Assembly (NCBI GenBank): GCA_037127255.1
Contig: JBANSL010000010.1
Location: 33,954,120 to 34,018,119, forward strand
Source of the DNA: Persicaria tinctoria
Taxonomy: Eukaryota; Streptophyta; Magnoliopsida; Caryophyllales; Polygonaceae
DNA length: 64,000 nt
Direction: 5' to 3'
In this document: one piece after another, positions 46,927 through 58,645 of the stretch
How positions within the stretch are numbered: position 1 is the stretch's first letter
Layout of the letters: every line of letters starts with the position of its first letter
Made by a program: the position numbers and the translations under genes
Notes under the pieces: model-generated
What the model saw: only the letters and a program-made list of their open reading frames with translations
Database searches by the model: none
What the model was told of the DNA's origin: nothing

Positions 46927-49900
46927 TATAGCATATTTGAATGTAAGGATATAGCATATTTGAATGTAAGGGGTACTAAAAGGCGACTCTTGTGGCAAGA
47001 GATAAATCATTTTAGATTTACAAATGATATTGATATCCTAGTCTTAACAGAAACAAAATCTCAGCAAGGCCCCACTAATAATCAAATTTACAAATGATAT
47101 TGATATCCTAGTAAACAAAATCTCAGCAAGGCCCCACTAATAATCAAATCAAAACTTCAGAAACAAAATCTCAGCAAGGCCCCACTAATAATCAAATCAA
47201 AACTTCAGGATTCCATAAGGCTCTCTATGTATCGGCTTCTGGTCACATAGGAGGTATATGGATGCTTACAAAAACAAAAGCAGATGAGATGAGTCTTGTC
47301 CTTGAACTACACCACCGAGCCATTCTTATCAAGATAACCATTGAGAAGCATGGCCTGCTTTTACTCTTTATCTATGCCCCTTCGTCTGAAGGTGAAAAAG
47401 ATGAATGCTTTTACTCTTTATCTATGCCCCTTCGTCTGAAGGTGAAAAAGATGAATTCTAGCATGAAATGTATCAACTAATCTATAAATATATGCTTTCG
47501 GTACTGATTGTTGGTGACTTTAATGACATAGAAACTGATACAGACAAGGCTGGAGGCATCCCTCCTAACATTAATAGATTTAGAAGAATCAGGAAAATTA
47601 AAGAAGAGCTCGGATTACAAACCCTCCCCTTCTCAGGTTCACCCTTCACATGGAGAAAGAGCAAAAAGCTGATTAACAACACCTATGAGCGTCTAGATAG
47701 AATTCTAGCTCACCAACAAGTCTTAAGCTGGTTCCCTAATCCCTGTACCAAACACCACCAATTCTCTAGCTCGGATCACGCTCCTATCTCTCTCTCCAAT
47801 TAGGCTCTCAACCGAAAAGAAAAGGCTCTCACTTTAGGTTCGAAATGGCTTGGACTTCTAATGATGCTCTTGAAAGCATGATCAAAAAAGTTTGGAGCCA
47901 TAAGATAAGAGGCTCATTAGGTTTCAAGCTCTTAGAGAAACATAAATTATTGAAACAAAACATCAAAAGATGGTGTAAAGCCAATCCTAATAATATCACA
48001 AAACAATTTTCTAAGGTAGATCTTCAAATTAAATCCCTCCAGGACAGATTGCCTTGGGGTGATATCTCAACCTTAGAAGGTCACAAACTGGCATGATTAG
48101 AACACAAAAGATATAGACTACTTGATTACAATTATAAGTTTTGGAAACAACGAGCTAAAACTAAACATCTCCAACTTGGTGATAGAAATACAAAATACTT
48201 AATTTCAAGTTACAGCTAGAATCAAAAACTTCAGAAGATCAACTACTTCCTTTACTACAAAGCAGAATGTGCTTCTAACAGACCAGGATTTGATCACAGA
48301 TCACATTACTGAAGAAATGTCAGAAAGGTTCATAGGATCTAATCAAACCAATGTTTCTGCTAATCATGTTTGGAACATCCAACCCCAAGTTACAACTGAG
48401 GAAAATATTAAACTCATCTCTCAACCTACTAATACAAAAATAAAAAATACTCTCTTTAGCATGGAAGATGACAAGTCGCCAGGACCAGATGGCTATCCTC
48501 CTGAATTCTATAAACGCTTTTGGAATACCATAGAACAATCATGTTGTAAAGCAGTCAAAGCTTTCTTCCACTCAGGTCAAATGTTATCTGAATTAAACCA
48601 AAATTTTATAGCATTAATACCAAAAGTTGAAAATCCCACCTCTATTAATCACTACAGACCTATTAGTCTCTGTAATACTGTCTATAAAGTTATCTAAAAA
48701 ATAATCGAAAACCACCTGAAGCCAATTCTTCCTAAGCTAATCAATCCTTTCCAAGGAGCATTTGTGTAGGGTAGATCAATTCAAGATAACACCCTTATAG
48801 CTCACGAGATTTTCCATACATTCCATAAACAAAAAGGAAAAAAAGGACTCCTGGCTATTAAACTAGGGGTGTCACTATATACACCGCAAATCCGGATTAA
48901 GGATTTGCACGTCCTTAAGGACGTGCATGCACGTCGTTAACAACGTGCAAGTGTAGAATTGTGCACGTCGACTAGCAAACTAGGGTTTGCACGTCGAAAG
49001 CAACGTGCAATATTTGCACGTTCTTAACAACGTGCAAATTGCACGTCGTTAAGGACGTGCAAATATTCCAGCCCATGTTCCAAGAGTGAAATATGTTGGA
49101 ATATTTTCCAACGGTGAAAAGGGTTGGAAATCTATTTCCAAGGGGTCAGGAGGATTTTAATGAACATTTCCAAGGGTTTAAAATGTTGGAAAATCATTCC
49201 AATAGTAGTTAGCGTTGGAAATGTTGTTAAATATACATTAAAAAAACAATTAATTAGTTCCGGAAGTTGCAGGGAAAAAAATCCTGAGTTTGTTTTGATT
49301 GTGGTAGAACATGTACATATTCTAATTAATTATTTTTATTAAGCATCTAATAGGTGTATATATATAGGGTAAGGTTCAGATGAAATGAAAAATACGGTAA
49401 AATGAATGAATATGGTGTCATATATAAATATCATGTTATTTTTAAATGAATATATGAATATTAGGTTTTTTGAATATGAATATAATGTAAAAATAAGTAT
49501 ACGGATATGATATTATTTATACTTACATAATATGAAATAAATAACATCATATTCAAGTAGTTAATTAAATTTCAGTTCGTTGATTTATACTTGGTTTATA
49601 TAAAATCAAACTTACGTACGTAGTTAAATTTCATATACTAAAGTTAAATTTCATATACTAAAGTTTTATTGATTTATATAAAATCAAACTGGCCTTAAAT
49701 TCCATGATTGAATTTCCAACGGTTGGTTCTTATATAAAATCAAACTTACGTACGTAGTTAAATTTCACATGATTGAATTTCCAACGGTTGGTTCTTTCCA
49801 ACACTTCAAATCATTGGAGATTACCGCGTTAAAAACATTGGAAATTCCAACATTGGAATAAACGTTGGAATTTCCAAGGCTTTAGCTAAAAACATTGGAA

Positions 49901-52430
49901 ATTCCAACCTTCATCACCCTAGGGATTTTCTATTAATCCAGTAGTGTGCACTATTGCACGTCCTTAAGGACGTGCAAGCACGTTTTTTAAAAAAAATAAA
50001 AACGTGCTTGCACGTCTGGGTTCGGGTGGCTCTCACCCCCACTTGCACGTCCTTAAGGACGTGGGGATTTGCGGTGTATATAGCCGAAACGTAAACTAGA
50101 TATAGAAAAAGCTTACGATAAATTAAACTGGAACTATATTCAGGTAGTGCTGTTTAAATTTGGTTTTCATCAAACCTGGATTAGCTGGGTTATGAAATGC
50201 TTAACCACTACCTCCTTCTCTGTTTTGGTCAATAACACTCCCGGTCCTCAATTTAAACCTAATAGAGGAATCAGACAAGGTGGTCCCCTAGCCCCCTACC
50301 TATTCGTACTTGTAATGGAAGGATTATCTAGGGAATTACATAAGGAAGCTCTTCTTGAGGATGCCTTAATCGGCATTAAACTGGCTAAAAATGGTACTCT
50401 CATGCCTTTCTTAACCTTTGCCGATGATACAATCATATTTGCAAAAGTAGCCCATACCAGCTTAAATACAATTCAGAACGTATTAAATAACTTTTCAAAT
50501 TTATCAGGCTTAACCATAAACTACAATAAGAGCTCACTACAATGCTCTAAGAATGTTAATCCTAATTTGGCAAGGGATTTGGCAGCCCATATGGGTATCC
50601 CAGTCTCAAAAACTATTGAAAAATACCTTGGAATCCCTCTTGTCAATGGCAGAATAAAAAATAGTGTCTTTGATGAAGCAATCCAGAACATGAAAAAACA
50701 ACTCTCAAAATGGAAAGCATCCACTCTTTCTCAAGCAGGCAAAACTGTTCTAATACAATCAAACTTAAGCTCCAAAACAAACTACTTAATGCAAAACTTC
50801 TTACTGCCCAAAAGAGTTCTTGACCAAATGGACCAAATCAACAGAAACTTCTTTTGGAATAAATCACCAGCAGATAAATACATTCCTCTTATCAGCTGGG
50901 ATACCATTTGCAAAAGTAAATCGCTTGGAGGCCCAGGCCTTAAAAAAGCAGAGGAATTAAACATTGCCCTTCAAATGAAACTTCTTTGGAAAATATACAA
51001 AAATGAAAATAGCATATGGGTACAAATCATAAAGGAAAAATACCTCCAACAGGAAAGCATAAGGAGCTTCAACAAAAAGATGTTTCATGGCAATTCGGAA
51101 GGCTTCTCACCCTAAGGAATTTTTTTGAAGAAGGACTCCTCTGTGTTTTTGGTAATGGTTCGGCTATAAACGTTTGGGAAGACAACTGGATCCCATCGAT
51201 CAGCCTTAGAGACTACAGAGGTACAAATGATCCTAAGATGACAGTTGAATCTCTTATCAGTGACAGGAAGCTATGAAAGGAAGATGTATTAAGACAGACC
51301 TTCCCCCAAGGAGTCATCGACAAGATTCTGCAATTAAAAATCCCCCAGTGGCAGGCTCAAGACAACCCGATTTGGAGTCCCGGCCCAGAAGGTAAATTCA
51401 CTACCAGGTCGGTGAAGAAAATCCTGGCAACATAACCCCAAGATCATAACTCACAAAGATGGATTTGGAAGCTTAAGGCCCCCCCCCCCCTCGCATCAAA
51501 AACCTCCTATGGAAGATCAAGATTGATGGTCTTCCAACGACTGACAGACTTAATAGGTATGTTAACAGAGTCCCTAGCCAATGCTCTCTTTGTGGTCATG
51601 CAAATGAAGATGTTGCTCATCTATTCACTAAGTGCACCTACACAAGGGAAGTCATAGCCCAATATGAGCAGAAATCAGGTCTGTACTTCCACAACCTTAA
51701 TCTTCATGGCCCGCTGAGTGAAAATCTGTATAGAATCAATACGTCTAACACTAACTTTATTGATCTAGCTTTTATATGGCAGTCTATTTGGAATGTTAGG
51801 AATGACAAAATTTTCAGGCCTAAAGATTCTACCGGCACCTCTGTACTGATCCAGATGATAAACCAGAGCATTACGGATTGGACCAAGGAAGAACAACACA
51901 ACACAAAACAACAATCAAACGCTATACGAAGGGTGAGAGCAAGATGGACCAGACCTCCTAGGACTATCTACAAGATTAATGTAGATGGTTCTTTTACCCA
52001 ATCCGGCACAAGCCAGACTGGGGGAATCATTCGTGATTCTGAAGGAAATATTATTGATATTTTTTCCAAAGAAGCTAATGTTGGATCAACAGTCCAAACA
52101 GAAGCCTCTGCCATGATTCTAGGTCTTCAAAGAGCAAGACAGAAGGGACTAAGGAAGATTATTCTTGAAAGTGACAATTAGATTCTGGTCAAAGTAGCCA
52201 ACAGAGAACAATCACCCAAATGGGAAATTCTACATCAGATTGAAGAAATCCAAAGGCTTACAACTGAATTCTTATCAATGGAGATCCGACATATATTTAG
52301 AGAAGCAAACCATGCTGCGGACTATATAGCCAAATCAGGTGTAATTTGTAATTTACCTTATATTCCCTATCGTAGGGATCTCTGTAAAATCATCCTCCAG
52401 GATGATCCAGGAGTTAGGTTGCTTTATTAG
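46927..52430 (+). pseudogene. LINE ORF2: endonuclease, reverse transcriptase, RNase H (broken)
   Basis: Endonuclease (about 46935-47803) shows AYLNVRG, LTETK, FIYAP, GDFNDIE, FTWRKS, YERLDRIL and SDHAPISL. Reverse transcriptase (48290-48865 and 50099-51110) shows ALIPKV, HYRPISLCN, KAYDKLNW, GIRQGGPLAPYLF and FADDTI. A zf-RVT linker with CSLCGHANEDVAHLFTKC is at about 51530-51640. RNase H (51970-52360) shows NVDGSF, TEASAMILGL and REANHAADYIA. Disruptions include TAA at about 48696 and TAG at about 48767, a stop in RNase H at 52179, frame-shifting tandem duplications at 46929-46972, 47050-47200 and 47345-47455, and the insertion 48866-50091. Confidence 0.92.
48859..50098. mobile_element. DNA element with ACGT-palindrome arrays, inserted in LINE reverse transcriptase
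   Basis: The element occupies 48866-50091 (1226 bp). A 7-bp target duplication TAAACTA flanks it (48859-48865 and 50092-50098). Excising it restores the reverse transcriptase reading IKLDIEKAYDKL. Its ends share CTATATACACCGCAAATCC as inverted repeats about 10 bp in from each end. Just inside lie palindromic sites of the form GCACGTYNTTAANRACGTGC (48905-49070 and 49955-50065). The middle is rich in TTGGAAATTCCAA-type words. There is no coding capacity. Termini and palindrome design resemble the large unit starting at 57511. Confidence 0.8.
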
Positions 52431-52546
52431 CAACGGCTCCCAATATATGTCTGCCTACTGTAAAAAAAAAAACTAGTTCTACATGTTATACTAGTGTGTT
52501 ATAGTTGTCACATTAATAAAATAAGCATATTATTGATCAAAAAAAT

Positions 52547-53283
52547 AAAATAAGTATACTTATTTTTTTTTACAGTATGCAAACAGTTGGAGTTTGCTAC
52601 GAGAACCGTAATAAACAACCAGGATCATCCCTAGGGGTGATGGAGTACAACTCCTTAGTATGAGGAGATGTAGATCTAATACAATCGATACATTTTCTAG
52701 CTATGAAGTCAGCTACATAGTTGGCTTCTCTATAACAATGTCTAAACTGTATAAACTCGAACATTTGAGCCATAATCATAATCTTCTCAACTTGATGGAT
52801 GACTTCCCATGGAGTATTGATTTCCTTGTTTATTGCCTAGATGATAGTCTGATTATCACTTTCAACGATAGCCTTCCGGATTCCTCTACCTATTGCCTGC
52901 TGCATGCCTACAATGATGGCTTCTGCCTCTGTCTGTAAGATCGAACCTCTTGATGTATTTTGAAAGAATACATCTAATAAACCGCTCTCCGAGTCACGAA
53001 TGACTCCTCCCACGTGGCAAGAGCCCGTGGGCTTAACCGAGCCATCTATATTAATTTTATAGATATTGCTCGGGGGTTTAGTCCACTTAACATTTCTTCT
53101 ATTAGTGATTTGTGTGGTTGGTTTATTTTCCACCTCCGTTTCCGAGTTCTAGCATTTTATATTTGAGATTATTTCAAAAGCTAGATTGATTGTTGAGTTG
53201 AGATTTTTATTTTTAAAGATAACATTATTTCCGGTGTCCCAAATTGTTGAGTTGAGATTTTTATTTTTAAAAATAAGTACACT
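52547..53283 (-). mobile_element. 5'-truncated LINE tail with RNase H
   Basis: Minus-strand ORFs 53133-52837 and 52779-52597 give an L1 RNase H domain (YKINIDGSVKPTG, IVESDNQTII, YREANYVADFIA) in two frames, followed by a poly(A) tail (T run at 52562-52570 on the plus strand). A direct repeat of about 16 bp, ATAAGTAYACTTATT, borders both sides (about 52548-52562 and 53269-53283). A 29-bp tandem duplication is present at 53190-53265. Confidence 0.75.
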
Positions 53284-53694
53284 TATTGAAACTCCTTCCC
53301 GAGGCAAATGAAGGTGATGATTTTTATTCCGCACTACCTGCATATAGTAACAGAGTTTCCATTTAATATCGTTTATCTTTCTTTTGTGCTTTATCCCACC
53401 TAATCTAGTTAATAGCACTAACACAACCTTCGAATAGGTCCTTACACTTTTGTCCGACCCTAAATTTTCAAAAAAAATTTAAAAAGCTAAAAGCTCTATA
53501 AAATATTAATTTTGTAAAACTCGATAAAATATTAATAAGTACGACATTATAGAAAAATTTAATAAAAATGTTGATTTTTAAAATAGTTTTTTAACTTATT
53601 GAAAAATGTGTCAAAAATAAATGATATATATTTTGAGACAGAATAGGTGTTATAAGCAATGTCGTAACATATGATATTTTCCCAAGTTAAAACT
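53284..53694. other. Intergenic DNA
   Basis: No gene is seen. Positions about 53440-53650 look like an old Stowaway-like inverted repeat with eroded ends. Confidence 0.4.
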
Positions 53695-53696
53695 TA

Positions 53697-53922
53697 CTCC
53701 CTCCGTCTCAAAAAACTGTCCATTTGACTTTTTGACATACTTTTTAAGGAGTTAAAAACTACATAAAATATTAATTTTTTTATTAGTTTTTTAAAATAAT
53801 ACTATAGATATTAATAATAAGTATAATATTATTTTAAAAAATTAAATATTTTATATAATTTTTAGCTCTATTAAACGTGTCCTAAAAAAGTCAAACGACT
53901 TGTTTTTTTGAGACGGAAGGAG
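53697..53922. mobile_element. Stowaway-type MITE
   Basis: The ends are CTCCCTCCGTCTCAAAA and TTTTTGAGACGGAAGGAG, flanked by TA on both sides (53695-53696 and 53923-53924). The 226-bp inverted-repeat structure is like the element at 6236-6454. Confidence 0.9.
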
Positions 53923-53931
53923 TACTTTTTT

Positions 53932-54962
53932 TAGGGGTGAAATTGGTACAATGCCAGTTAATTTTCGCCGTAACCACGTATCAACCAATTATAATTGGTA
54001 ATGATAAATCTCGTACAATTACCAACCATATAAACCCTTGTACCAACTTAATTGGTAACCAATATAATTGGTTGGTAATGGTAAATTACCAAGTTTTGAC
54101 ATCAATTGTATACAAATCTAAAATTAAATTTAAAATTTAAAAAACAAATATTACATATCAAAAGAAACACTTACCAAATTACATATCAATATTAATAGTT
54201 CATAATTTAATAATTCAAGTGGAACTCTAAATTTAAATATTCAAATGCAATATTGTAAGGATTAATTATTTAACAAGTACAAAATAAAAATTGATCGAAA
54301 CTTAGTCTGTTCGTTTGGACCGAGCTAGGACTTGTGACATTTCTTCTTTGATTAGAAGGCATTTTGTTAAAAAAATTCAACCAAATAAAAAGAATGAATC
54401 AATAAACGAATATATCACATAAGCTATACATAATGCGATTAACAACAATATGTAGAATCTATAGGATAATTAAAAATGAGACAGACAATTTGCAGGATCG
54501 AAGACAAAATTTCCTAGTACATGTAAGTGACAAACAATCTACATAATGTAGATAATAATATACTATAAATTTGCACGAAGACAAAGTAACGAATCAATCT
54601 ACAATAAATTTAATTTTATTATTTTGTAAATTTTTTTGGTATATTATATGTAGATTAAATTAGCTATTGAATGATATTCTCATAAAAAATTACTAAAAAA
54701 TTAAAAGCTTAAGAGTTTAACATCTTTTATTTTATTTAAGATTTTATTTAAATTTTACTTTTTAATTATATATACATATAATTGGTTGGTAATGGTAATA
54801 CCAACTTCGGCAAACTTATTACCATTACCAACCGACTTTAAGGAATTGGTTCGGTAATACCGTACCAATATAATTGGTTACCAATTTAGACGATACCAAT
54901 TTAAATTGGTTCGGTTGGTAACGAATTGGTTGGTTTATCTTGGTACATTTTGCCCAGCCCTA
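53932..54962. mobile_element. Non-autonomous hAT-like element
   Basis: The ends are TAGGGGTGAAATTGGTAC and GTACATTTTGCCCAGCCCTA. The flanks share CTTTTTT (53925-53931 and 54963-54969), consistent with a 7-8 bp hAT target duplication in a T-rich site. Subterminal regions are dense in inverted GGTAAC/TTGGTA motifs, as in the element at 856-1600. No transposase is present. Confidence 0.7.
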
Positions 54963-55246
54963 CTTTTTTTTTCCGTATAACTACCTCAAAGTTAAGTCTA
55001 TTTTCCACAAATTGCACTTTTTTTTTCTTCGTATAACTGCCTTAGTCTCCCCGGCGTTGAGACGCCGTGCCAATCCCTTGATTTTCCCATGTTCTCGGCA
55101 TTCGCAACCTACATTTGGTGTCCTTCGACTGTCTCTTTGCAGGTCTTCCTTGCTGAGATTTTTTGTATTCGAGTTTTCTTTTTGTATTTTGTTTTTTTCT
55201 GGTTGTTTCATGAAGGTTAGCCCGTCTGCAGTTCCGTTGGTCTCTC
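54963..55246. other. Intergenic DNA
   Basis: No recognisable gene. GC-richer sequence around 55040-55150 has no family match that I can see. Confidence 0.4.
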
Positions 55247-56139
55247 GTTTTCTCAGATATCTTTTTTTTTATAAGGTAAAGATTTGGGTGAGGTCAGACC
55301 CTGTTGGATGGTCCACCCAAGGGCATCCCTGCGAATGAGGACTTGCAGAGAAGAATCAGCGTGGAGGTCCTGCATGGACGCTGTGTGGACGAATCGCGCA
55401 ATCCTGTCCGCGGTCGAGTTGACCTCCCGGAAAACGTGGCCGAATTGCACCCTAGCAAACTGTTGGAGTAGGAGCAAGGTGTCGGAAATCAGCATCTCGA
55501 TCTCCCACGGGCAGCGCCATATACCTCGTAAACAGTTGATGACGGTCAGGCTATCGCCTTCAATCATGATGTTAGATAGCTGGAGCTCCTTCGCCTTGGC
55601 GATGCCACCTTTAGTCGCCAGAGCCTCTGCAGCCAAAGCAGAAATGTGCCCACATTTGAAGCCGCAACAATCGATGACTGCCCCGCTGTGGTCCCTGATA
55701 ATGAAACCTGCAGAAGCTTCACCCGAAGGCAGTTTGGATCCGTCGAAATTAATTTTGACAGACCCCTCATCTGGTTTGCTCCATCTTAAATTTCTTCTTC
55801 GTCGTGTATCGGTTGTTCGAGTTTTCTGGTGGTGATATGTAGGCTCCTCTTCAAAGGTCAATTTAGAAGCAGCCCAATTCTTTATTTGTTGTCTGATATA
55901 ATTCTCCATAGTATGGATGGATGTTGTATTGATGTTTTCAAATACTTTCCGATTCCTACTTGTCCATAAGCTCCACCATGTCGTCGCAAGTCTTCCTTTT
56001 TGTTCATGGTTCAGTCTAGTAAAAATTTCACACACAATGTTTTTGATTGATTTGTTTGTAGTGTCGATGTCTCGAATCACTTTTTTAATGTTTGGGTCAA
56101 TTTTGTGAATTAGTTGTAGGGTGGTTTTCTCAGATATCT
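55247..56139 (-). mobile_element. 5'-truncated LINE tail with intact RNase H frame
   Basis: A perfect 16-bp target duplication GTTTTCTCAGATATCT flanks it (55247-55262 and 56124-56139). The insert is 55263-56123, with its poly(A) tail at the left. One open minus-strand frame (56080-55253) covers the end of ORF2. It has a WWSLWTSRNRKVFEN linker, then RNase H with INFDGSKLPSG, EALATKGGIAKA, IEGDSLTVINCL and REVNSTADRIARFV. The frame is still open, so the insertion is probably younger than the tail at 52547-53283. Confidence 0.88.
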
Positions 56140-56179
56140 GTTGTTACATGAGATTTTGAATTATTTTCGTTTTTTATAT

Positions 56180-57506
56180 ATAAAAAGGTGAAATTGCAGT
56201 AAACCACCCCTTAAATGGGGCCTTTTGCACAAAATCACTCCTTAAAATCTAAATTGCAGAAAACCACCCTCTAAAAATCCAACTTATTGCAAAGTCACAC
56301 CCATTGACCAATTTCCGTTTGTTGACTGTTAAAACGTAAGAAATGTCCTTTATACCCCTTATTTTTATTGAAGGCACCCACTGTTGAGTGTTGAATAACT
56401 TGTTGTAAAGCAGTAAAGAAATGACACCCTTTATTCCTCCCTCTCTCGATGTGTTTAATCATCTCCCCTTTTCATTTTTCACCCCTCACTTCTAAATCTT
56501 GCAAAACTTAATTCCACTATTGCCAAAGATCTAGATTTCAATCTCCAAATTAAAGCTTTAGATTGAGACGGTCAGCAGAATCCTATAACTATGTAGTGTC
56601 CGAGTTCGAGTTTCTCCTTCCGCAGAAAGAAGACAGCGGCGCTTCTTCTTCTGTTCCTCTTGTTTGTTGGGATTGTGTATGTGCCTCTCTCTTTATACGG
56701 GGTTTCTGGTTCACGCCTTCTCCCCTCCAGTTGAATCCACTCCTCTTTTTTTCGAAAATTCGTCCAAAATTCGATCCTTGTGTGTGGACTTCAATCGCAA
56801 CTTTCTGCAGTGGATTGGCATGTGGGGTTGTCGACCTCTGTGAAACCCTTAGCTTTGTTCTCGATATGGATCTCCAATCCACTCAACTACAAGATTTATA
56901 GCGGCCAAATCTCCCAATTTTGAACTCAATCCCCCAATTTCAAAAGAAATTAAGTGCTTTGTTGCTTTGGTTCAAAACAATTGAAGTTCAGGTCAATTTT
57001 TTTTAACGTTAACCCAACTTCGAATTAGAGTAGAGGATGTTTGAAATTTTGGAAAATTATGAAATTTAATTAGGTCAAGACTTTAGATGGTGAAAATTGG
57101 GGTAATTTGTGAGGATTTGTGATAGAAGGAATTGAAACAAAGAAGAACCCAAATCGATCTAGGTTTTCAGAGAAGTATCGATTCATCTTCAACATGGAGT
57201 TGGATATTTTCCAAAATGGGTTTGGTATATTTAGTTTAAAAAAAATAATTTTTTTTAATTAAAAAATATAAATTGATTTGGGTGTGAGTGTGTGACTTTG
57301 CTAATAGTTGGATTAAAATGGTCATTGTAATTTTTTAATTAAAAAATATAAATTTTTTTAATTAAAATGGTCATTGTAATTATTTGACGGGAAGTTGATT
57401 TGGGTGTGACTTTTTGGATTTTAGAGGGTGCTTTTCTGCAATTTAGATTTTAAGGGGTGGTTTTGTGCAAAAGGCTCTATTTAAAGGGTGGTTTATTGCA
57501 ATTTTC
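56180..57506. mobile_element. Mutator-like foldback element with captured-looking core
   Basis: The element occupies 56188-57498 (1311 bp). An 8-bp TATAAAAA duplication flanks it (56180-56187 and 57499-57506). Terminal inverted repeats of about 130 bp contain repeated AAACCACCCCTTAAA-type words, as in the element at 16569-17271. Between the arms lies a GC-richer core (about 56540-56900) with an open plus-strand frame at 56563-56901 that I do not recognise. This looks like a Pack-MULE with a captured fragment. Confidence 0.75.
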
Positions 57507-57546
57507 CCTATAAAAAAACGCGTTCCCTATATACACCGCAAATGAC

Positions 57547-57820
57547 ACGTCGAATTGGACGTTACAGCAACGTTGGATTAGACGTTGCAAAAACGTCCAA
57601 TTTGACGTTTCATCTGTTGGGGAAATTGCCTAAGGGGTAGGGGATCCGACGTTGTAACAACGTTGGATCAGACGTTGTTACAACGTCAGATCGGACGTTG
57701 TAACCTGGAGCCAACGGGCTCCTTCGGGCTTAGCAACGTGTATATGGACGTTGCTACAACGTTAAATTTAACGTTTATGCTACCTCCATCAGGGTGTAAC
57801 AACGTCGGATTTGACGTTGT
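57547..57820. repeat. Left cluster of 22-bp ACGT palindromes
   Basis: About eight sites follow CAACGTYNRATTNRACGTTG, for example at 57567-57588, 57657-57678, 57680-57701, 57733-57754, 57757-57778 and 57799-57820. Each is an ACGTY half, a six-base AT-rich centre and an RACGT half. The cluster ends 90 bp before the start codon at 57911. Confidence 0.85.
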
Positions 57821-57910
57821 AACCAACCACTCCTATAAAGGGAATGAGGACTTGAATAACTCAACACAACAATTCCACATTCTCATTCCTTCCACATTTT
57901 CAATCCTTCC

Positions 57911-58333
57911 ATGGAGCCAGTTACATCTGGAGTAGTAGGCTCCACGGGCAGAATTGATTATGCAATCGAAAGGGTTCGGTACCCAATGCCCCCAGAGGAG
58001 TCCAAATGTGCTTGCAGCAGTCCAGAATACAGAGGCATGCATCCATGCGCACTGTTTCAGGTCGTTTGTGAAAAAGAGAATCACATTTCTGCACCCTTGC
58101 GGGTCGGGTGTCTAGAGTGCAATGATTTTCATCCGGGCATTCGTGGAGCCTACGAGTGGAAGGTTGGTGATCTTCTACTTCAACATATCCGGTCATTCTT
58201 CGCCGATGTAAACAGATGTGACCACGTTGACGTGGCTCAAACGGCAGGAATAATAATGAGGGGAGCAAATAAAGAGGTCGCCACCTTTCCATTCAATGAG
58301 TTAAAGATTAAAATAGTTCCGAAGACGAACTAA
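57911..58333 (+). CDS. Small Cys-containing protein of the PMD element, left copy
   Basis: This 140-codon ORF starts at the first ATG after the palindrome cluster. It has CACSSPEYRGMHPCALFQVVC (C-x-C, then PC.LF, then C), a further GCLEC, and a C-terminal part with FFADVNRC. It is clearly related to the protein encoded at 63363-63851: both share YP....C.C....Y.G..PC.LF...C and F.ADV.R. The conserved cysteines could bind zinc. I do not recognise the family. It may be a DNA-binding protein acting on the palindromes, but that is only inferred from position. Confidence 0.55.
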   Translation: MEPVTSGVVGSTGRIDYAIERVRYPMPPEESKCACSSPEYRGMHPCALFQVVCEKENHISAPLRVGCLECNDFHPGIRGAYEWKVGDLLLQHIRSFFADVNRCDHVDVAQTAGIIMRGANKEVATFPFNELKIKIVPKTN

Positions 58334-58645
58334 GAATAGTATGGTCGATATGAAGAAGAAATTACGTTGTTATCGATGTTGTATTTGTTAGTTGTGGTAA
58401 TGCGTCGAAGTATGTAATTTGTTAGTTTCAGTAATGCCTCGATGTATGTAATTTGTTAGTTTTAGTAATGCCTCGATTTGAAATCTGATCGTTATCTATG
58501 AAGTGAAGCGTTTGCATGTGATTGTTTGTTGTTGTGATCGGGTAGAAACCATCGAAAATAATAGCGCAAACAATACTAAATACACACATATAGCATACCG
58601 ACAAAATACGAAATGTATGTCATAAAGAAAGGGACGATAATGTAT
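58334..58645. other. Convergent spacer with short tandem repeat
   Basis: The space between the left small gene and the end of the PMD gene holds about 2.5 copies of a unit of about 37 bp, with 'gtatgtaatttgttagttt' at about 58405-58475. No gene is seen. Confidence 0.6.

Larger units (their letters stand above)
44758..52489 (+). mobile_element. Full-length L1-type LINE with 18-bp TSD
   Basis: The element spans 44776-52471. An 18-bp target duplication (ACTAGtGCTACATGTTAT-type, one mismatch) flanks it at 44758-44775 and 52472-52489, and a poly(A) tract precedes the right copy. The order is 5' region, a 478-codon ORF, endonuclease, reverse transcriptase, zinc-finger linker and RNase H, typical of plant L1. 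ORF2 is broken by stops, short tandem duplications and a 1226-bp DNA element (48866-50091), so the copy is dead. Confidence 0.93.

Noticed and set aside
55284..55835. 183-codon plus-strand ORF
   Set aside because: It is antisense to a well-supported LINE RNase H frame.
57499..57513. TATAAAAAAA as a promoter TATA box for the gene at 57911
   Set aside because: It coincides with the target duplication of the foldback element and lies about 400 bp upstream with the palindrome cluster between.
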